A stretch of 25,505 nt of DNA from positions 1-25,505 of the forward strand of contig JALLPB010000078.1 of NCBI GenBank assembly GCA_036939975.1, read 5' to 3'. Shown one piece after another: positions 1 to 10,780 of the stretch. Position numbers and translations under genes: made by a program. Each line of letters begins with the position of its first letter. Position 1 is the first letter of the stretch. The stretch is from Cyclostephanos tholiformis. Its lineage: Eukaryota; Bacillariophyta; Thalassiosirophyceae; Thalassiosirales; Thalassiosiraceae. The notes under the pieces are model-generated. The model was not told the origin of the DNA. It was given only the letters and a program-made list of their open reading frames with translations, and did no database searches.

Positions 1-320
1 CGCAGTCCACTAGTGAATCAAACGCAGCGAATTGACGTTTTAAGGCCACTCTATTATGTACGCTGCAGGTCAGACTTTTTACGATACGTAGTACTTACAT
101 ACGAGATAGAGTACGTACTACTACCTATTAGTAAACGTCGTACAAAAAAATACCTAGAAACCTACCTAGTGGATAACGATATATTTATGCCTGACTGACT
201 CATTATGGTGCTATCGTCGCTGTCTCATCATCTCGATAATCGCCGTACCAAGACGATAATTATTTTGTTATCATTGGACATACCCCATCTTCAAACGATC
301 ACGCAATATACTACACCACG
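1..320. other. upstream intergenic region, no gene seen
   Basis: AT-rich stretch ahead of the PAP/fibrillin gene. Its short open frames have no recognisable domain. It contains one GTACTTAC octamer at 91-98, which recurs in other intergenic regions of this window. It probably holds the promoter of the gene starting at 321. Confidence 0.5.
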
Positions 321-1016
321 ATGTCTCCTTATAGCGTCCTCGTCAACGCTATTTTCATATGTTCCATTATCCATCAAGCCGCATCTTTCTCTCCAGTGCC
401 AAGACAATCGGCATCATCATCAACGACCGCCCGATATGCCATCGCACTACCCGAACTATCCCTATCCATGTACCTGTTCGCTTCCCCGGCAGCGCGCAGA
501 TCGCAGCTGAAGAGAGATATTCTCGCCCTCGCGTCCGCGACGGAACGCGGACTGATAGCGACCGATGAGCAGAAACGGGAGATGGAGGTGCTGTTCGCTC
601 GTCTCGAGGCTCTGAATCCCACGCGCGATCCTCTCGTCGAGGGTGGCAATAAGAAGCCTAGTGTCAATGGCGATTGGTCGTTGGATTACACGACTTCCGA
701 TTCCATACTTGGTAAGGGCGGATTCCCCCGCATCGGACCCATCATCCAGAGTATCGATACCACGACGCTCTCGGCGAAGAATAGCGAGGTGGTCAGGTAC
801 GGTATCGTTGATGTTCCACGTAGCGTGACCGCTGAGTTATCGCCTGTGAATGGTAAATTAACCAATGTCAAGTTCAAGAAATTCATGTTGGGCCCGATTG
901 GATTCGATGCTCCTGAGACATTTAGGGGATCTTTGGATATCACTTATCTGGACGAAGAGATGCGCCTTACGAGGGGCGATAAGGGGAATATTTTCGTCCT
1001 CACTCGACTGCCATAA
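321..1016 (+). CDS. PAP/fibrillin family plastid lipid-associated protein
   Basis: Single-exon frame of 231 residues from ATG 321 to TAA. Residues about 70-230 match the PAP/fibrillin (plastoglobulin) domain: a helical start (LKRDILALASATERG), then NGDWSLDYTTSDSIL, a middle part ending in KFKKFMLGPIGF, and the typical C-terminal strand pair EEMRLTRGDKGNIFVLTR. Family members are plastid lipocalin-like proteins that bind lipids or hydrophobic metabolites at plastoglobules or thylakoids. Residues 1-22 form a hydrophobic signal peptide followed by AASFSPVP. This resembles the ASAF motif, with Phe at +1, of bipartite presequences used for import into complex red-lineage plastids. So the protein is predicted to enter the plastid through the ER. 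The specific ligand is not visible. Its 3' end converges with the pseudouridine synthase gene 91 nt away. Confidence 0.9.
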   Translation: MSPYSVLVNAIFICSIIHQAASFSPVPRQSASSSTTARYAIALPELSLSMYLFASPAARRSQLKRDILALASATERGLIATDEQKREMEVLFARLEALNPTRDPLVEGGNKKPSVNGDWSLDYTTSDSILGKGGFPRIGPIIQSIDTTTLSAKNSEVVRYGIVDVPRSVTAELSPVNGKLTNVKFKKFMLGPIGFDAPETFRGSLDITYLDEEMRLTRGDKGNIFVLTRLP

Positions 1017-1107
1017 TGAAACGAGACACAGATTAGTTTTTTTTATTCCAAATTATGTCTCGTTAGGGTAACTGGGCGTTCTGGTAACGCCATTGACCAC
1101 ATAATGT

Positions 1108-3248
1108 TCACAACAATTTCCCCCATGATGGCAATTGCGTCCTATATCTAAGTGTCCTGTCCTGGCCAGTTTCATCGTGCGTTTTGAAACTGTACTGAAG
1201 TGCGTGTAACCAAATTCCTTGGCTTCGCACGAGATATTCCATTAGTGTCCTCCTAAATACCGCCGACTCGTTCTTGAGCTTAGATTCCGATGAGTTATCG
1301 AAAAATCCATCCGTACCACGACACCTCGCACACCACACGCAAGTCTTTTCAATGAAATCAAGAATAGACTCGCCGTCCTCTCTTGGTCTATTAGCGGCAG
1401 CGTGATATATTTCTGCATCACTTGCAGGGGTATCGGCATTGGTTGAGTTCACGAGAGCAGCTGGAAACTTGACGTCTCCATCTGAAGTTGTTTCGATGCC
1501 TCGATCCAGCAGGTTCAGCCATTCTCTTGACTCTGAGCAGATTCTTTTCCCTTCCTCATCCCCAAACCAAAGCTCTCCACCATAGCAATCGTCATTCGCA
1601 ATAGGATGCCCAAGTTTTTGCAAGTGAAGACGAATTTGATGCGTACGACCTGTGACGGGTTTTGCTAGTACTAAAGATGTGTCTGACAAAGCATCGTAAG
1701 AAAGAAGGGCGAAGGAAGTTTGAGCTGCCTTGATCCCTTTTCGATCATTTTGGTCTTTCAAATCAGCAAAGTCGCCAGCTTCACAGACTCCATTTTTGTG
1801 TGACGATATTCGACAAGGACACGCGAAATTGAGCCAGAGCAACGATTGGTCTGCAGCACCGAAATATTCGTCAGTCTCTGATATCGTCCCTATCGCCCTC
1901 TTTAGCATCTCCTCGACAGGCACACTATCACATTGCGTAATGAAATCCCCCAAAGACGCATTCGGCGCAATGACGCCCGATCCATCAGCCATCCAATATC
2001 CCAAAGCAGCATAGGATTGTGTCTTTTGACTTTCGATGATAGACAAATCACAGTTGCCGCATTTTTTTTTTTGGTCACAATCATTGATCATAATCGACGT
2101 AAGTAAACCACCTTTCCAAGACTTTGATTCGAAATTGTTCCATTCACCATATTGGCATGGGGGGGGGATTGCACGCTTGGGTCGCTTTTTCGGGTACCCT
2201 TCTCCCGCCCCTTCGTCTCCTTCACAATTTTGCACAGAGTAGCGAAATTCCCAGGGATGATAATGAAGAGGATTCGAGTCAATTCGTGAAACTTGGGCCA
2301 AGCCTAGGGGAAATTTTCCTTTGACCCGAGCAGTGTAAATTTTTTCACACCCATCCCTCTCACTTATGCATTTTCCTAATGAGCGAGCTAATGAGGAGGT
2401 TTTGGCGATCAAAACAAGACCTGAAGTCAATCGATCAAGTCTGTGCACCGTGAACAACTTCCCTGGGCCAAACGAATCAGGTTTCCAATGTGCTAGTATC
2501 TCGAGGAGCGAATTGAAGTTATAACCGCCTGACAAAAGTTGGGATAATCTAAGATATAATTTTTTCGCCCAAGTATTTTTTCGGACAGCAAATCAATTCA
2601 TATTCACTTTTCACTCACCGCATGGATGGATAGGTAGCGTAGCTGGCTTGTCTACAGCCACCAAGATTTCATTCTCGTTGACTATTCGAACGGGATCATT
2701 GGATGACATGTCTGTCAATCCTACTGCTGGTTCATGGCGATGCACCGTATGAGTGAGCTCATCTCCTCCCTTGATTTTATAGTCACAATCGACCTTTGTA
2801 CCTGAGACCAGGATCCTTCCTGCTTTGATTGCAGCTTCGTAATAGCTTCTCGGGTAGCTGCCTGTCACATAATTAGATGCGTTGTAAAGAAGTAAATTTG
2901 CGCTAACTACATATTTTTCTCACCAAATTCATCATGGTATACATCAGCAATAGTTTTTCCAACCCATCGAGCCTTTGCGAATGTTGCAAATGTAAACGGA
3001 TATGGGAAAATAATCCGGACACGCCTTTCGCGCTCGACGGAATCTTGATTAGTCCTGATGACTTCGCTTCGTACTTCACCTGCAATTATTAAATCAAACG
3101 CCCTCGACAATGGGACAATCTCCGCTCTAATGAGCGATGAAGACGACTGTGGTATTTCATCGATATTGCATTCACCTTCTCCATCTTTAGCCAAGCATCC
3201 GATGCCCCCTCGAGGTCGCTTTCTATTGCGTTTGGGTCGAGACTTCAT
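1108..3248 (-). CDS. PUS9/RIB2 (RPUSD2)-type tRNA pseudouridine synthase, 3 exons
   Basis: Joining exons 3248-2924, 2861-2619 and 2528-1108 gives 662 residues. Both introns have GT-AG ends (62 and 90 nt; donors GTGAGA and GTGAGT) and joining restores DEFGSYPRSYYEAAI and HPCGGYNF. Domains in order: basic N-terminus; an S4-like part (KARWVGKTIADV, AGRILVSGTKVD); the family linker HTVHRHEP; the catalytic motif HRLDRLTSG with Asp at about residue 221; and the conserved VTGRTHQIRLHLQKLGHPI. The C-terminal CVWCARC and LHALQYSF...LPSW segments are typical of RPUSD2/PUS9 proteins, which modify uridine 32 of tRNA in yeast. About 150 residues are inserted between the catalytic motif and GRTHQIR, unusual for the family. 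ATG 3248 is the only in-frame ATG; the open frame upstream of it starts only at a TTG. Cellular location is not clear from the N-terminus. Confidence 0.92.
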
Positions 3249-3565
3249 TATCCATCGCAGCAAGTGATTTTGTAACTTTTTTGCCTCACCAAAAAAGCTG
3301 GGAGGTGCCTTCAACTACCTATCGAAGGGGCAGATTTCCCGCCCGGGACATACGATAAAAAATAATATGGTACAATATGATACTTACTTAAACGAGGTTT
3401 TCAATAGAAGATAGACCACGATGGACGAGCCCTCAAGAATACGACAGCTTCAACAACCCTCTTTATTTCAATTATCCTGAAGCCCACCACCCACGCCGCA
3501 AATCACTGCCTTTCACCCTCTCTAGAGAGAACAACCCTACACGACAGAAAATTCATCCTGACACG
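3249..3565. other. divergent promoter region between pseudouridine synthase and LYR-like gene
   Basis: This 317-nt stretch separates two head-to-head genes. I see no coding potential. It carries an AT-rich part around 3350-3395 with GGTACAATATGATACTTAC, similar in style to other intergenic regions here. No clear TATA box. Confidence 0.45.
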
Positions 3566-3991
3566 ATGGCTACGGTCAGTCCATCTTCGATTGTTATTGG
3601 TACTTATAGGTCCCTTGCAAAGCTAGTGTGCCGGTTGCCCGAAAAGCAGCAATCCGGGGCATGGAGGGAGCTGCGCGAGGGTTACAGAAAGCATGCGGAC
3701 GAAACCTCTCCCGATAGAATTGCAACACTCATCGAAGAGGCGGGGAAGAAAATTGCATTCCTGCGAATCGTCACGCCCAAGGCACCGACAAATCAGACTG
3801 GCGTCTCGCGATGGGTCTATCGCTCGTCCGGTGAAAAAGATGCCAATGGGAAGGCGACGTTGCGAAAGTCGCGGCAGGTTTTATCGAATTTTGATGGAAA
3901 TAATTTGGATCCATGCAGTGTGTCGAGGCACAATAGCCATTTGAAGCGAATGGGCTTCGTTAACAATTTGCACGCTAAGGGACTTTTCTGA
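3566..3991 (+). CDS. LYR-like (Complex1_LYR superfamily) small protein
   Basis: Single-exon frame of 141 residues, ATG 3566 to TGA. The N-terminal half looks like a Complex1_LYR protein: a TYRSLAKLVCRLP helix in place of the LYR helix, then a second helix with WRELREGYRKH, equivalent to the R-F/Y-R-x segment that follows the LYR helix, and a third helix (ARIATLIEEAGKKIAFLRI-like, residues about 50-68). LYR proteins act in mitochondria as assembly factors or subunits for Fe-S or respiratory complexes, usually with acyl carrier protein. The first residue of the LYR triad is Thr here, so the assignment is by overall pattern. The C-terminal 70 residues are basic and not recognised. Two AATAAA signals follow at 4090 and 4107. 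Confidence 0.62.
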   Translation: MATVSPSSIVIGTYRSLAKLVCRLPEKQQSGAWRELREGYRKHADETSPDRIATLIEEAGKKIAFLRIVTPKAPTNQTGVSRWVYRSSGEKDANGKATLRKSRQVLSNFDGNNLDPCSVSRHNSHLKRMGFVNNLHAKGLF

Positions 3992-4089
3992 AGAAATGAA
4001 GGTTCATGCAAACGACAGGTTTTTTTTTGCGATTGTCAATTATTCCATCACAATAATGGGTCACACCTACATATGATATTTTTTCATTC

Positions 4090-4112
4090 AATAAAGATTA
4101 GTTGTCAATAAA
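4090..4112 (+). promoter_or_regulatory. tandem AATAAA polyadenylation signals
   Basis: AATAAA occurs at 4090-4095 and again at 4107-4112, about 100-120 nt after the stop of the LYR-like gene on the same strand. That is a plausible 3' end for its transcript. Confidence 0.45.
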
Positions 4113-4292
4113 TGCCCAGCACGACTTGACTCTTCTTGTTTCCCAACCATGATACTGTAACGGGCCCTAGATTGATGCCTAACAGAATAGTATTGTTTCA
4201 CTACAACACACTTCATGCACCACTTTCATTACTCACAAATGTAAATTTTACAGTTTCGCAAACTCTCGGTTGTGTTGTGGATACATCCTCTT

Positions 4293-5106
4293 CTAAAAAT
4301 CCGCCATCAACTTATTCATTTGTTCCTGAATTGCCATTAACTGTTGCATCGCATGCGCCTTCTGCTCACTTGTGAGATTTTTGCGTTGATTTGGATCGGA
4401 TAGGTCGATTGTTTCTCCATTTCCCACCCCAATACCGATTGAAATAGGAAAGGATTCAGTTTTACTGTTGACACAGCTTACTTTGCCATTACCTTCGGCC
4501 CCGCGTCTTTTTTTCGCGGTCAAGAACACCTCGCCCTGATCAAATTGTTCCAGGGGTGATCCGTTCACAGAACTATGAATACGTATGCATAAACATGATG
4601 ATGGTTGAAAACTCAGCAAACGAGAAGGATACATATGCCGAAGTAACAAACAAATGCAGCATCAGCAGAAAGGCAACTGATCTGGCCATCAGGACTCACA
4701 ATGACTTGACAATTTCCCCACGCCTTGCTGTTCGAACGGTCCTGGGTGGCCTCAAAAACTTGTTCGCGGCAGGAGTTTTCATATTCAATACACGGAATCG
4801 CTTCTTCCCCGCGATCGACTGGACGCCCTCCGTCGCCATATGCTCTCGGATCATGTCGATCACGTCGCACCCGAACGTCGCATTAAACTCCTTGACTGTC
4901 AATTGCTTCACATCTTTGTTCAATTTGCACAAACCCTGCACGATGATCTCCTTCTGAGTTCGCATCAGTTCGTCCCGAACGAGTTCGAGCGCGTCGGCGT
5001 CCCTCCTGAATTGGTCCCGTCGTCGCTCGCAGTAACTCGTACAGGAGTCGCGGCTCAGCCATTCAACGTCCAATGACGATTCTGCCGGATGTATCGAAGC
5101 AGACAT
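4293..5106 (-). CDS. borealin-like protein (chromosomal passenger complex), 2 exons
   Basis: Exons 5106-4700 and 4572-4293 join across a 127-nt GT-AG intron (donor GTGAGT) to give 228 residues. Start ATG 5106 is in good context (AAAATGTCT). The join creates RRGEIVKSFSVNGSPL, which matches the conserved GE...S.NGSPL element of borealin/Dasra proteins. An acidic helical N-terminus, a KTPAANKFLRPPRTVR basic stretch and a C-terminal GNGETIDL plus helix (SEQKAHAMQQLMAIQEQM) also fit that family. Borealin, with INCENP and survivin, forms the chromosomal passenger complex that places Aurora kinase at centromeres and the spindle midzone. The N-terminal helix that binds INCENP is not diagnostic by eye, so the family call rests mainly on the C-terminal half. 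Confidence 0.65.
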
Positions 5107-5459
5107 TTTGGTTTGAACACGACACAAACGCAAAAGGGTCGATGAGGGCGGAGGAGGAGGGCTATAAACTATCGTATCGTGCCCGAAAGAGAGCAAAGTG
5201 GAAAACGGATAAAAAGTCGCCGATGATTTTTTTGTTTTGTGAGATCCGGGCGAGAAATGTTGTGCCAACGGTCAGGGTCGGCTTGTGTAAATTAGGAGAC
5301 AATGACCTCAGATTCCTCCGTATGAGAATACCAGGAACGACACCTAGCCTCGCTCGCTCTTGTTGTGTGGTAAGTACTACTATTATCACAGCGTAAGTCA
5401 AAAGACTCGCTTTCATAAAGTAATGTTGGGTATGCCCAATCCTGCTTTTTGCTGAAATC
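5107..5459. other. divergent promoter region, borealin-like gene / UDP-sugar pyrophosphorylase
   Basis: No gene seen. The 353-nt region contains a TATAAAC on the + strand at 5163-5169 and a GTAAGTAC octamer at 5370-5377, the reverse complement of the GTACTTAC found in other intergenic regions. The TATA-like site faces the pyrophosphorylase gene but lies almost 300 nt before its ATG, so its role is uncertain. Confidence 0.4.
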
Positions 5460-7774
5460 ATGGGGAAAAAGAACAACAGGAAGAAGAATGCCAGGAAGAA
5501 GAAGGCCGACACGCCTCCTTTGCCTGAAGATGCCGCAACTGTGCTGAGCGCGGTGTCGGTGGAAGCCAACGACAACGAGGTGGAAGTGGCTGCCGAAGCC
5601 GAAGCAGAAGTTATGGACGTCAGCGATGAGACGAATGTCGAGGCTAACGGCGCCGCTCAAGAACACAAGGAGGATACAACAGACCTCGGAAGCGAGAAGA
5701 GGCAATCGAAAGGAAAATTCTCATGGTTCACATCTCCTATCGGCTCGGCCTTTTCCACCAAGCGCGTTAATCCGCTTCCCCCACAGCTCGAAAGTTCCCT
5801 CTCCCTCTTCACGCCGTCGCAGCAGGAACTCGCCAAGAGGCTATGCGACCTACCCGGCACGACGAATCAAAGACATCTGTTCGAAAGTTGGTCCAGCGAT
5901 CCCGAATACGACGAAAAGAAGAAGGCGCTTATGTCAAAGCTTGAAATGGTCGACCAATCCTACCCCGATGGCGGTTTGACAGGGTACCTCAATAATGCCG
6001 TGAATCTATTAGAAAAGAGCCGTAAGGGCGATAATCCCCTGGAAGGATGGGAGCCTAGCGTGCCAAAAGGGGAGGCGTTCGTTGTTGGTACGGATGCTTT
6101 TGTCGAAACGGAAAAATTGGGGTTGATGGAGGTGGGGAAGTGTGGCTTCGTTTTGGTCGCTGGGGGGTTGGGAGAGCGTCTTGGCTATGGCGACATTAAG
6201 GTTAGTTGTGCCCTTATGACGACTAATCTTTTTTCATTAAGGTGTGAGTCTGACATCCAATTTCCCGCTTTCATCCGCAGATTGGATTGCCAACTGAGCT
6301 TGCAACCGGAACAACGTACATCCAATTCTACATTGAAACAATTCTCGCCTTCCAATCTCGCTACGCCGAGCAGGGCAAAAAGCTTCCCCTTTGTATCATG
6401 ACTAGTGAGGATACAAACGATAAGACGGTGGCTCTCCTAGAGAAAAATGATTACTTTGGAATGGAAAAGGATCAGATAACAATCGTCCAGCAGGGCCAGG
6501 GCGTACCTGCCCTTTCTGATAATGATGCACACATCGCCCTTGATGAGGAGGATCCGTATGATATTCAAATGAAACCTCATGGTCACGGAGACATTCACGC
6601 ATTGCTCCACTCTCATGGCGTTGTCAAGTCGTGGCTTGAGCAGGGAATGAAATGGACGGTCTTCTTCCAGGATACTAACGGGCTTTGCTTTCACACACTG
6701 GCATTGTCGTTGGGCGTGAGTTCCAAACTAGGATTGATCATGAATTCGATAACCTGTCCGAGGAAAGCGAAGCAGGCCATTGGCGCGATCGTGAAACTCA
6801 AAAAAGATGATATGGAACGAACTATAAATGTGGAATACAACCAGCTCGATCCACTCCTTCGTGCTACGGGACACGACGACGGGGACGTCAACGACGAGAC
6901 CGGCTTCTCTCCCTTCCCTGGGAACATAAACCAATTGGTGTTCAATCTTGAATCCTACGCCCAAGTTCTCGAACGAACGAAGGGAGTCATGCCTGAATTT
7001 GTCAACCCCAAGTACAAAGACGACGCGAAACACGTATTTAAGAAACCGACCAGGCTCGAATGCATGATGCAGGACTTTCCCAGCGTCCTCGAGGGATCCG
7101 ACGAGGCCAAGCGGGTAGGATTCACAAGCCTCGCGAGCGAGCTTTGCTTTTCACCAGTGAAAAATGCCGCCGCCGACGGAGTCGCGTTGCAGGCAAATGG
7201 GACCCATCCGGGAGTTGCCGCTACCGGAGAAGCCGACCAGAGTAATGCGATGTGCACAATTTTGCGTTCCATCGGATGCGATGTGCAGAAGGGGGAAATG
7301 ATTACAGCGATCAACGGCATACGTTTTAATTCTGGACCTGATTGCGTAATAAAACCCAGTTTCGCAGCGTGCTGTAACGAACTGAAGACGAAGTTTCCAA
7401 ATCCGTCTATGGTAAAAATTTCGGGAAGATCCTCTCTTGTTCTGAGTGGGGAAGGTCTGGTGATTGAAAGCTTGGATCTCGATGGCGCGTTAGTCGTTAT
7501 ATGCGAAGAGGGTGCTGCCGGTGTCATCCGCAATCTCTCAGTCAAAAATGGGGGATGGTTAAAAGTGCCAGATGACACCAGCGCGGATGAGGTCATTCAA
7601 ATGCGTGGATATAGAATGAACAAAATCGATACGGAGATGATTGTGTTCAAAAAGGATGGGAGTATTGAGGGGAACTATCCAATTAAGAGTTATCCTGCCG
7701 ATCTTTCCCGGCCAGCCTCTGGAGAGGTATCAGACGGCTATACTTTATGTGCTGGTGGATGCGTTATTATGTAG
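5460..7774 (+). CDS. USP: UDP-sugar pyrophosphorylase with C-terminal CaaX box, 2 exons
   Basis: Exons 5460-6200 and 6281-7774 join across an 80-nt GT-AG intron in phase 0, giving 744 residues. The join gives VAGGLGERLGYGDIKIGLPTE, the UTP-binding loop of UDP-sugar pyrophosphorylases (EC 2.7.7.64). These enzymes make UDP-sugars from various sugar-1-phosphates and UTP. Other family motifs follow: TSEDTND, KPHGHGDIHALL, VFFQDTNGL, PRKAKQAIGAI, NVEYNQLDPLLRATG, GFSPFPGNINQLV, FVNPKYKDDAKHVFKKPTRLECMMQDFP. A beta-helix-like C-terminal domain ends the protein. The N-terminus (about 100 residues, lysine-rich then acidic) is longer than in plant enzymes and shows no clear organelle signal, so a cytosolic location is likely. 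The last four residues are CVIM, a classic farnesylation-type CaaX box. Confidence 0.95.
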
Positions 7775-8356
7775 GTCCTTGTGCTCCTTGTATCCAGAAA
7801 GGACCGAAGCAGTTGAATTTTAGAGTTATTTGTTCGCAATGTGTAAAGTTTTAATCGTCGGTCAAGACATATCTCTTCTCTTCAAATCAGTGCATGCTTT
7901 TGCCTCATGGTCGGTTGCCACTCTTCAGTTCTCAAACCATACGTCGAAACGACGATATCACCATCCAGGAATCGCAAAAATTCTCCTTTTTCTTATGACG
8001 ATGCTCTTCTACTTACACAAGTGATCCGATGACAGGTGTTTCGTGTCATTCCCTTCAATCCAAATAGCATGGGCGCAAGCTCAAGTGGTTGCACATAACA
8101 GTAGGAGCCCTGCAAAGGCTCTTTTTCATTAATATACACAATTCCAACTTCTCTGCTTTTGGCTCAGGAGCGCATAACCAAGCCTTATATGAATTGTTGT
8201 TGGTTTTGATGTTATTGAGAATTAACCTAGGTAGCCCGCCGTGATGGAATTTCTCGGAGGAACAAATTCCTACGTTGACGAGCTACGATATCGTTCGAGC
8301 GAGGCGCAACCACTATTACTTCTTACCTACTCTCTCTCTCTCATTCCCAACTGCGT
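7775..8356. other. intergenic region, no gene seen
   Basis: 582 nt between two tandem + strand genes. No convincing coding frame. It holds a small hairpin followed by five T at 8103-8126 and a CT-repeat at about 8332-8342 just before the next ATG, which may be part of an initiator. Confidence 0.5.
8103..8126 (+). other. short hairpin followed by T5
   Basis: GAGCC (8105-8109) pairs with GGCTC (8117-8121) around a 7-nt loop, with one extra A-T and one G-T pair possible, followed by TTTTT at 8122-8126. It resembles a small transcription-terminator or Pol III end. In a eukaryotic intergenic region this may well be chance. Confidence 0.25.
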
Positions 8357-10255
8357 ATGATGCGCTCCATCGCCGCCCGCATTGCACTCTCCCTGCATCG
8401 TCCGAAATGTCCTCGACGACACCGACCAGCGACGTCGTGCCGAACGATAACAATCGCTAATACAACTCAACGACGACGGTTCGCCAACAACGATCGGCAT
8501 GCGGCGAGTTCGACGTCGATGTCGACCAAGAACGATCACATCATCGATTCGATGAGAACGACAAGGATAACGTCAACTGGCCGCGACGAAGAGGAGGATG
8601 CATCCGTAACATTATCATCGACGACGACGACGACGGCGACGATCCATCATCATAAGACGTCGACCGTGCGACTGTCCGATCGCGTTGCCGAACTGGGCTT
8701 ATGCCATCGAGACGATGCGGAGAGGATACTCATGGAGACGACGTCGAACTCGATGTTCAACGCGCACGCTAATACGCATCATCGCGGTAACACGAAGAAT
8801 AAAATAGCAGAGGAGGAGAGGAGGGTGATATACGTGAGTGGATATCCGATAATCGACGGTCGCGAATTTCGCGTCAAGCATGACGAGACCGACATCGAAA
8901 TACACACCGGCATGCCAATACGATTGTCAAAACGAATGTCGGAATTGGGCGTATGCTCGAGACGCGAGGCGGCGGAAATATTGAGGGAGGTTCACGACAG
9001 TTGTGGTGGAAGCGGGAACGACGACGATGCCAAGACCTCCTCGTCATTGAGACATCTAGAGGAGGTCATATATCTCAGGGGAAAGCCGGTATTGGGCGGA
9101 GCGGCCGTTAAGGTATCCCCCGGCGAGAGGTACGTCGAGATAAGACCGGGGTGCGACCCCCCTCCGTCGGCGGCGGTGGAGGATCGCGGGGGTATCAAGA
9201 AGCATAAGGAATACATACCCTATCCCGATCGTCCGTGGGAGGAAATCATGGGTGATACCGTCGTATTGAACAAGCCGGTGGGATACGTGTCCGGGCAGGA
9301 GGAGCATCAACACGTCCCCGCGGTGCGGTTGTTGAATCGTCGCAATATGCATCTGATGGGGGGTAGCACAGAAGACTACTTCGATGCGGGGGATCGACGC
9401 GCCTTCATAGAGGGCAATGTCTTGCATTTCGATAAATGGAAGTTTAGCGGTTACGATTTGAAATCGAATTCCACACCGAAGCGAATACGCGAGACTATCG
9501 CCGAGGGTATGTCACGGACGAAGACGAACGGTCACCGACACGACGACGTGATAGACGAGACGTTGTCCGGTTACGCACCCGCGGGTAGGCTCGATATCGA
9601 TTCGACGGGCGTCATACTATTCACGCGCGCAGGTATTATGGCACGTCGGCTGATCGAGCCGGAATCGAGGATACGTAAGGAGTATATTGTTACGGTTCGA
9701 CCCGCGGTACAACTCACATCAAGGGAAATCGAAATCGGATTAAGGACCCTCCCTCGTCCCACAAAGGATTTGACTGTGCTATTGAAACATGGAAACAAAT
9801 TAGCCGGCGATAAGGTTCAATTGAAACCATTAATATCGGCACAGTGGATAAGCGACGATAAAATGCGCCTTGTCCTGGTAGAGGGGAAGAAGAGACAAAT
9901 ACGACGCATGTGCAGGGAGTTCATCGGTTGGCACGTCGTGGAGCTCGTTAGGACGTCCGTCGGTCCCGTCAAAATTGATACGTTGCCGGAGGGGAAGTGG
10001 AGACCGATCACGCGGGATGAATTAAGGACGATCTTCCACGAAATGCCCGATCATACCGAACGGTCTAATACGAAATCGGATGACGAAAAGAATCATAGAG
10101 ATGGTGCCGCATCATATGAGACGGCCGCTTCTCCATCCGACGCCGTTGGACGGGGGGGCATCATATCCACCCTCGCGAGGAGGGGAATATCGGAGGAGAA
10201 GGTGATGCGAGTGGCACTCGACGCGTTACGGAAGGAGGCCGGGCCCGATGGATAG
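8357..10255 (+). CDS. RsuA/RluB-family pseudouridine synthase with tandem S4-like domains, organellar
   Basis: Intronless frame of 632 residues, ATG 8357 (a second ATG follows directly) to TAG. The first 60 residues are rich in Arg, Ser, Thr and poor in acidic residues, fitting a mitochondrial or other organelle presequence. Two S4-like RNA-binding segments follow: VRLSDRVAELGLCHRDDAERIL...VIYVSG and IRLSKRMSELGVCSRREAAEIL...VIYLRGKPV. The catalytic domain has VVLNKPVGYVSG, then AGRLDIDSTGVILFT with the catalytic Asp at residue 413, RKEYIVTV, and the C-terminal EGKKRQIRRMCREFIGWHVVELVRTSVGP. This is the RsuA/RluB/RluE/RluF family, which forms pseudouridine in rRNA. The target is probably organellar rRNA (inference). 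A 60-residue charged tail is not conserved. Most family members have one S4 domain; two in a row is uncommon. Confidence 0.93.
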   Translation: MMRSIAARIALSLHRPKCPRRHRPATSCRTITIANTTQRRRFANNDRHAASSTSMSTKNDHIIDSMRTTRITSTGRDEEEDASVTLSSTTTTTATIHHHKTSTVRLSDRVAELGLCHRDDAERILMETTSNSMFNAHANTHHRGNTKNKIAEEERRVIYVSGYPIIDGREFRVKHDETDIEIHTGMPIRLSKRMSELGVCSRREAAEILREVHDSCGGSGNDDDAKTSSSLRHLEEVIYLRGKPVLGGAAVKVSPGERYVEIRPGCDPPPSAAVEDRGGIKKHKEYIPYPDRPWEEIMGDTVVLNKPVGYVSGQEEHQHVPAVRLLNRRNMHLMGGSTEDYFDAGDRRAFIEGNVLHFDKWKFSGYDLKSNSTPKRIRETIAEGMSRTKTNGHRHDDVIDETLSGYAPAGRLDIDSTGVILFTRAGIMARRLIEPESRIRKEYIVTVRPAVQLTSREIEIGLRTLPRPTKDLTVLLKHGNKLAGDKVQLKPLISAQWISDDKMRLVLVEGKKRQIRRMCREFIGWHVVELVRTSVGPVKIDTLPEGKWRPITRDELRTIFHEMPDHTERSNTKSDDEKNHRDGAASYETAASPSDAVGRGGIISTLARRGISEEKVMRVALDALRKEAGPDG

Positions 10256-10780
10256 TATCCACTCGTGAAGTTGCAAGCGTGGGTGGGAAGACGTCTTAGT
10301 TTCTTACCGAAGGAGGAGGGCAAACGCAAGCAGTGGAAGGAGCATATAATGCAGATCTGTCGAGACAATCCGATTCATTTCGTCGTGCGAGGAACGCAGC
10401 ACGTTAGACTTCGGGGCGTAGAAGATACTGCGAGTGCTGTTTCTAAGACCTCGAAATACTCCAGCAACTTTATCGTGGGAATAAGCACGTCAAATTCATC
10501 TTCGTAGAACACCGAAACGATTAAGATATGGATCACATACTACTTCAGAATAATGTTTAACACGGACGTTTGTCGTGACGGGAATATATCTTGCCGCTTC
10601 TGTTCAACTCATCATGTTTGAGTCGTGTTCTCGTGTGATCCTTAGACTTCGCAATTCGCTACTTTTATGTCTGCGCTGATTGTTCAACGAACAGCCCTAC
10701 TTCTTCGGTCCAATGGACACAAGACTCATTTGGCGTGTGTTCAATGTCGACTTTAGACTGAATGGGTGTTGGTTGTCACG
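10256..10780. other. 3' intergenic region between convergent genes, no gene seen
   Basis: 525 nt. An 80-codon frame at 10265-10507 begins with GTG and shows no domain. Nothing else is supported. It presumably holds the 3' UTRs of the pseudouridine synthase and of the DNA glycosylase fusion. Confidence 0.45.

Noticed and set aside
10265..10507. 80-codon frame after the RsuA-type gene
   Set aside because: Starts with GTG, no domain, lies in a convergent 3' region.
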